14,304 nucleotides of DNA from Betaproteobacteria bacterium UBA3031. Its GTDB lineage: Bacteria > Pseudomonadota > Gammaproteobacteria > Burkholderiales > Eutrophovitaceae. The DNA lies in contig DFDI01000018.1 of NCBI GenBank assembly GCA_002367635.1, positions 20,376-34,679 of the forward strand, in the 5' to 3' direction. The notes under the pieces are model-generated. The model searched no databases and was not told the DNA's origin. It worked only from the letters and a program-made list of their open reading frames with translations. A program made the position numbers and the translations under genes. Position 1 is the stretch's first letter. The number at the start of each line of letters is the position of its first letter. Below are positions 12,685 to 14,304 of the stretch, piece after piece.

Positions 12685-14304
12685 TTAATTAACTGAGAAG
12701 ACCATCAAGCCACCACCTTTGGTGTGTGTCTTGAGGAAGTTTGCGTAGTACAGAGGCCAGATACCACCACCACCAGCACCGTATACGATAGCAACATACT
12801 GCTTGCCTTCAGAGGTGTAAGTGGTTGGGTTACCGTGGATACCAGTACCAACGTTGAATGCCCAGAGGTGTTCACCAGTCTCGTCATTAACAGCGTTGAA
12901 TCGTCCATCTGGATCGCCATAGAATGCTAGTCCACCAGCTGTGCTCAAAAGACCACTTGTTGCAGGCCAGCTCTGTGACTTGGTCCATGCAATCTTACCG
13001 GTAGCAACATCAAACGCTTTGATCAAGCCCGCGCCAGCGTTGAACGTAATAACTTTAGCTCCTAAGAACCACTCGCCACGCTTCCACTCCATTTTCTTAG
13101 CCTGGAGATCCATGGTGAAGTTGTAAATTGGAACATAAGCCATTTTGGTTCGAAGGCTAACTGAGAGTGGGTGCCACTCTTTACCACCGTCAAGTGATGG
13201 TGAAATGTTTTGGGTCACGCGATCATATACAACGTCCATTTCTGGGTAGTTGAATACAGGTCGGCAGTTACCGTTAGCAGGGCTAATTGGCTCTTTAATC
13301 CAGTTAACGTCTTGCATTGGGGTAGCCCAAAGACACTTCATTTCATTACCTGAAGCAGTCTTCACAGTATTACGACGATCGATACCATAAATGTGGCCGT
13401 TTCTGTCTCCGTGAACGAATAGCTTCTTACCACCGAGGTCAATCTGAACATTCTCGTTCACGCCATCATAATCGTATGGATCGTTTGGAGTGTACTGGAA
13501 GTATCTATCGATTTTTCCAGAGTCAGCATCAACTACAAGTGTAGAGTTTGAGAAGAGGTTATCTCCTGGACGTACGTGACGGTCAAAGTCAGGACCTGGG
13601 TTACCAACTGGCCAGAAAAGCTGGTTGGTTTCTTTATCGTAAGAACCAGTAATCCATGTTGATCCACCGCCGTATTTCCAAGAATCACCACCCCATGTAT
13701 CGTTACCAGGCTCACCTGGTCCAGGAATGGTGTATGTCTTCCAAGCTGGAGCGCCGGTATCTGCATCAATTGCAGCTAACCAGCCACGAACACCGTACTC
13801 AGCACCAGCGGTACCGAAAACAATTTTGTTGTTAACGGCCAAAGGCATGATGGTGAATGTTTCAGCGTAGGTGTAATCACCAATTTTCTTGTCCCAAACA
13901 ACTTCACCTGTTTGGTTATCAAGAGCAACAACGTGTGCATCTAGAGTTGCGAGGTAAACCTTGTTTTTATATACAGCAACACCACGGTTCACTACGTCAC
14001 AACACAATTTTGGGAACACGTCGCCTGGAAGCTCACGCTCATATTTCCAGAGAATGTCACCAGTGGTACCGTTAACAGCCATCACGCGGTTGAATGAAGT
14101 CGTGACATACAGAGTGCCATTAACTGCTACAGCCTGACTGTCTTGACCTTCAAGAATACCGAATGACAAGTTCCAAGTCGGTGTTAGCGACTTAACGTTA
14201 TCCCGGTTAACTTGAGAAAGTTGGCTGTAACGGGTCATTTGATAATCTTTCCCGTAATGCAACCAGTTTTGTGAATCTACGTCAGCGTTCGTCAACATGT
14301 CCTG
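12685..14304 (-). CDS. PQQ-dependent alcohol dehydrogenase with lanthanide signature, XoxF/ExaF/PedH-like (5' end missing)
   Basis: The frame is open from the right edge to TAA at 12685 (540 residues; residue 1 below is Met at 14298). It is an eight-bladed quinoprotein propeller that oxidises primary alcohols in the periplasm. Seen are 'MLTNADVDSQNWLHYGKDY', the mature-N-terminus pattern of the methanol/ethanol dehydrogenase family; the adjacent cysteine pair C99-C100 that contacts PQQ; metal ligands E167 (GAEYGVRGW) and N233 (GNPGPD); and the Asp276-Tyr277-Asp278 motif, in which the second Asp marks lanthanide enzymes (Ca-dependent MxaF has Ala, ExaA Ser). Repeated 'A.D..TG...W' blade motifs run throughout. 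The signal peptide lies outside the window, so the 14298 Met is not the true start. Codon use suggests high expression. Substrate (methanol, ethanol or other) is not decided by the sequence; hence no symbol. Confidence 0.9.
   Translation of the reverse strand, partial: QDMLTNADVDSQNWLHYGKDYQMTRYSQLSQVNRDNVKSLTPTWNLSFGILEGQDSQAVAVNGTLYVTTSFNRVMAVNGTTGDILWKYERELPGDVFPKLCCDVVNRGVAVYKNKVYLATLDAHVVALDNQTGEVVWDKKIGDYTYAETFTIMPLAVNNKIVFGTAGAEYGVRGWLAAIDADTGAPAWKTYTIPGPGEPGNDTWGGDSWKYGGGSTWITGSYDKETNQLFWPVGNPGPDFDRHVRPGDNLFSNSTLVVDADSGKIDRYFQYTPNDPYDYDGVNENVQIDLGGKKLFVHGDRNGHIYGIDRRNTVKTASGNEMKCLWATPMQDVNWIKEPISPANGNCRPVFNYPEMDVVYDRVTQNISPSLDGGKEWHPLSVSLRTKMAYVPIYNFTMDLQAKKMEWKRGEWFLGAKVITFNAGAGLIKAFDVATGKIAWTKSQSWPATSGLLSTAGGLAFYGDPDGRFNAVNDETGEHLWAFNVGTGIHGNPTTYTSEGKQYVAIVYGAGGGGIWPLYYANFLKTHTKGGGLMVFSVN

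Noticed and set aside
12685..14298. Met at 14298 as the true start of the PQQ dehydrogenase
   Set aside because: The frame stays open to the window edge, the family begins with a signal peptide before this point, and no RBS precedes it; the gene is cut by the window.
1..14304. CRISPR array, tRNA, rRNA, insertion sequence or attachment site
   Set aside because: No regularly spaced repeat array, no cloverleaf or rRNA-like stretches, no transposase or integrase-like protein and no paired terminal repeats were seen.

Overview
The window looks like chromosomal DNA from a Gram-negative, moderate-GC gammaproteobacterium, probably aquatic, that can oxidise alcohols in the periplasm. The clues are the purN / DUF3108 / RsmB-like order, the divergent rpmB-rpmG and coaBC-dut housekeeping blocks, several Sec signal peptides, and a PQQ alcohol dehydrogenase module. 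I see no insertion sequence, integrase, tRNA, rRNA or CRISPR array. The species cannot be named from sequence alone.

Layout from left to right. (1) Bases 1-2159 (+): the 3' end of purN, a secreted DUF3108 protein and an RsmB/NOP-family RNA cytosine methyltransferase, tightly packed and probably co-transcribed. (2) 2290-3486 (+): a membrane fatty-acid desaturase with its own candidate promoter and a bidirectional terminator. (3) 3556-3965 (-): rpmB-rpmG, ribosomal proteins L28 and L33, with a recognisable promoter at 4010-4039. (4) 4313-5176 (+): an exported metallo-beta-lactamase-fold hydrolase resembling AiiA-type lactonases, with a strong ribosome binding site, an 18-bp near-palindrome upstream and a strong terminator downstream. 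(5) 5263-9207 (+): a four-gene ABC-2 export-type cassette (ATPase, permease, GldG-like auxiliary protein, DUF4340-like protein) with overlapping or nearly touching genes; both auxiliary proteins carry histidine-rich segments. (6) 9284-10943 (+): coaBC and dut, ending in a bidirectional terminator. (7) 10991-14304 (-): a PQQ-dependent alcohol dehydrogenase (5' end outside the window), a MxaJ/XoxJ-like periplasmic binding protein and a cytochrome cL-like c-type cytochrome.

How the genes fit together. The right-hand module forms an electron path: the dehydrogenase oxidises an alcohol with PQQ plus a metal, the small cytochrome takes the electrons, and the binding protein is the usual accessory partner of such enzymes. 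The dehydrogenase carries an Asp-Tyr-Asp motif, the hallmark of lanthanide-dependent XoxF/ExaF/PedH-type enzymes. The middle block (MBL hydrolase plus ABC cassette) sits between rpmB-rpmG and coaBC-dut, where radC lies in Escherichia coli and many relatives, so it looks like an accessory insertion into a conserved neighbourhood.

The best candidates for something little described are the exported lactonase-like enzyme with an altered active-site residue, the histidine-rich ABC cassette beside it, and the structured 223-bp leader between the dehydrogenase and binding-protein genes. All functional links between these blocks are inference.
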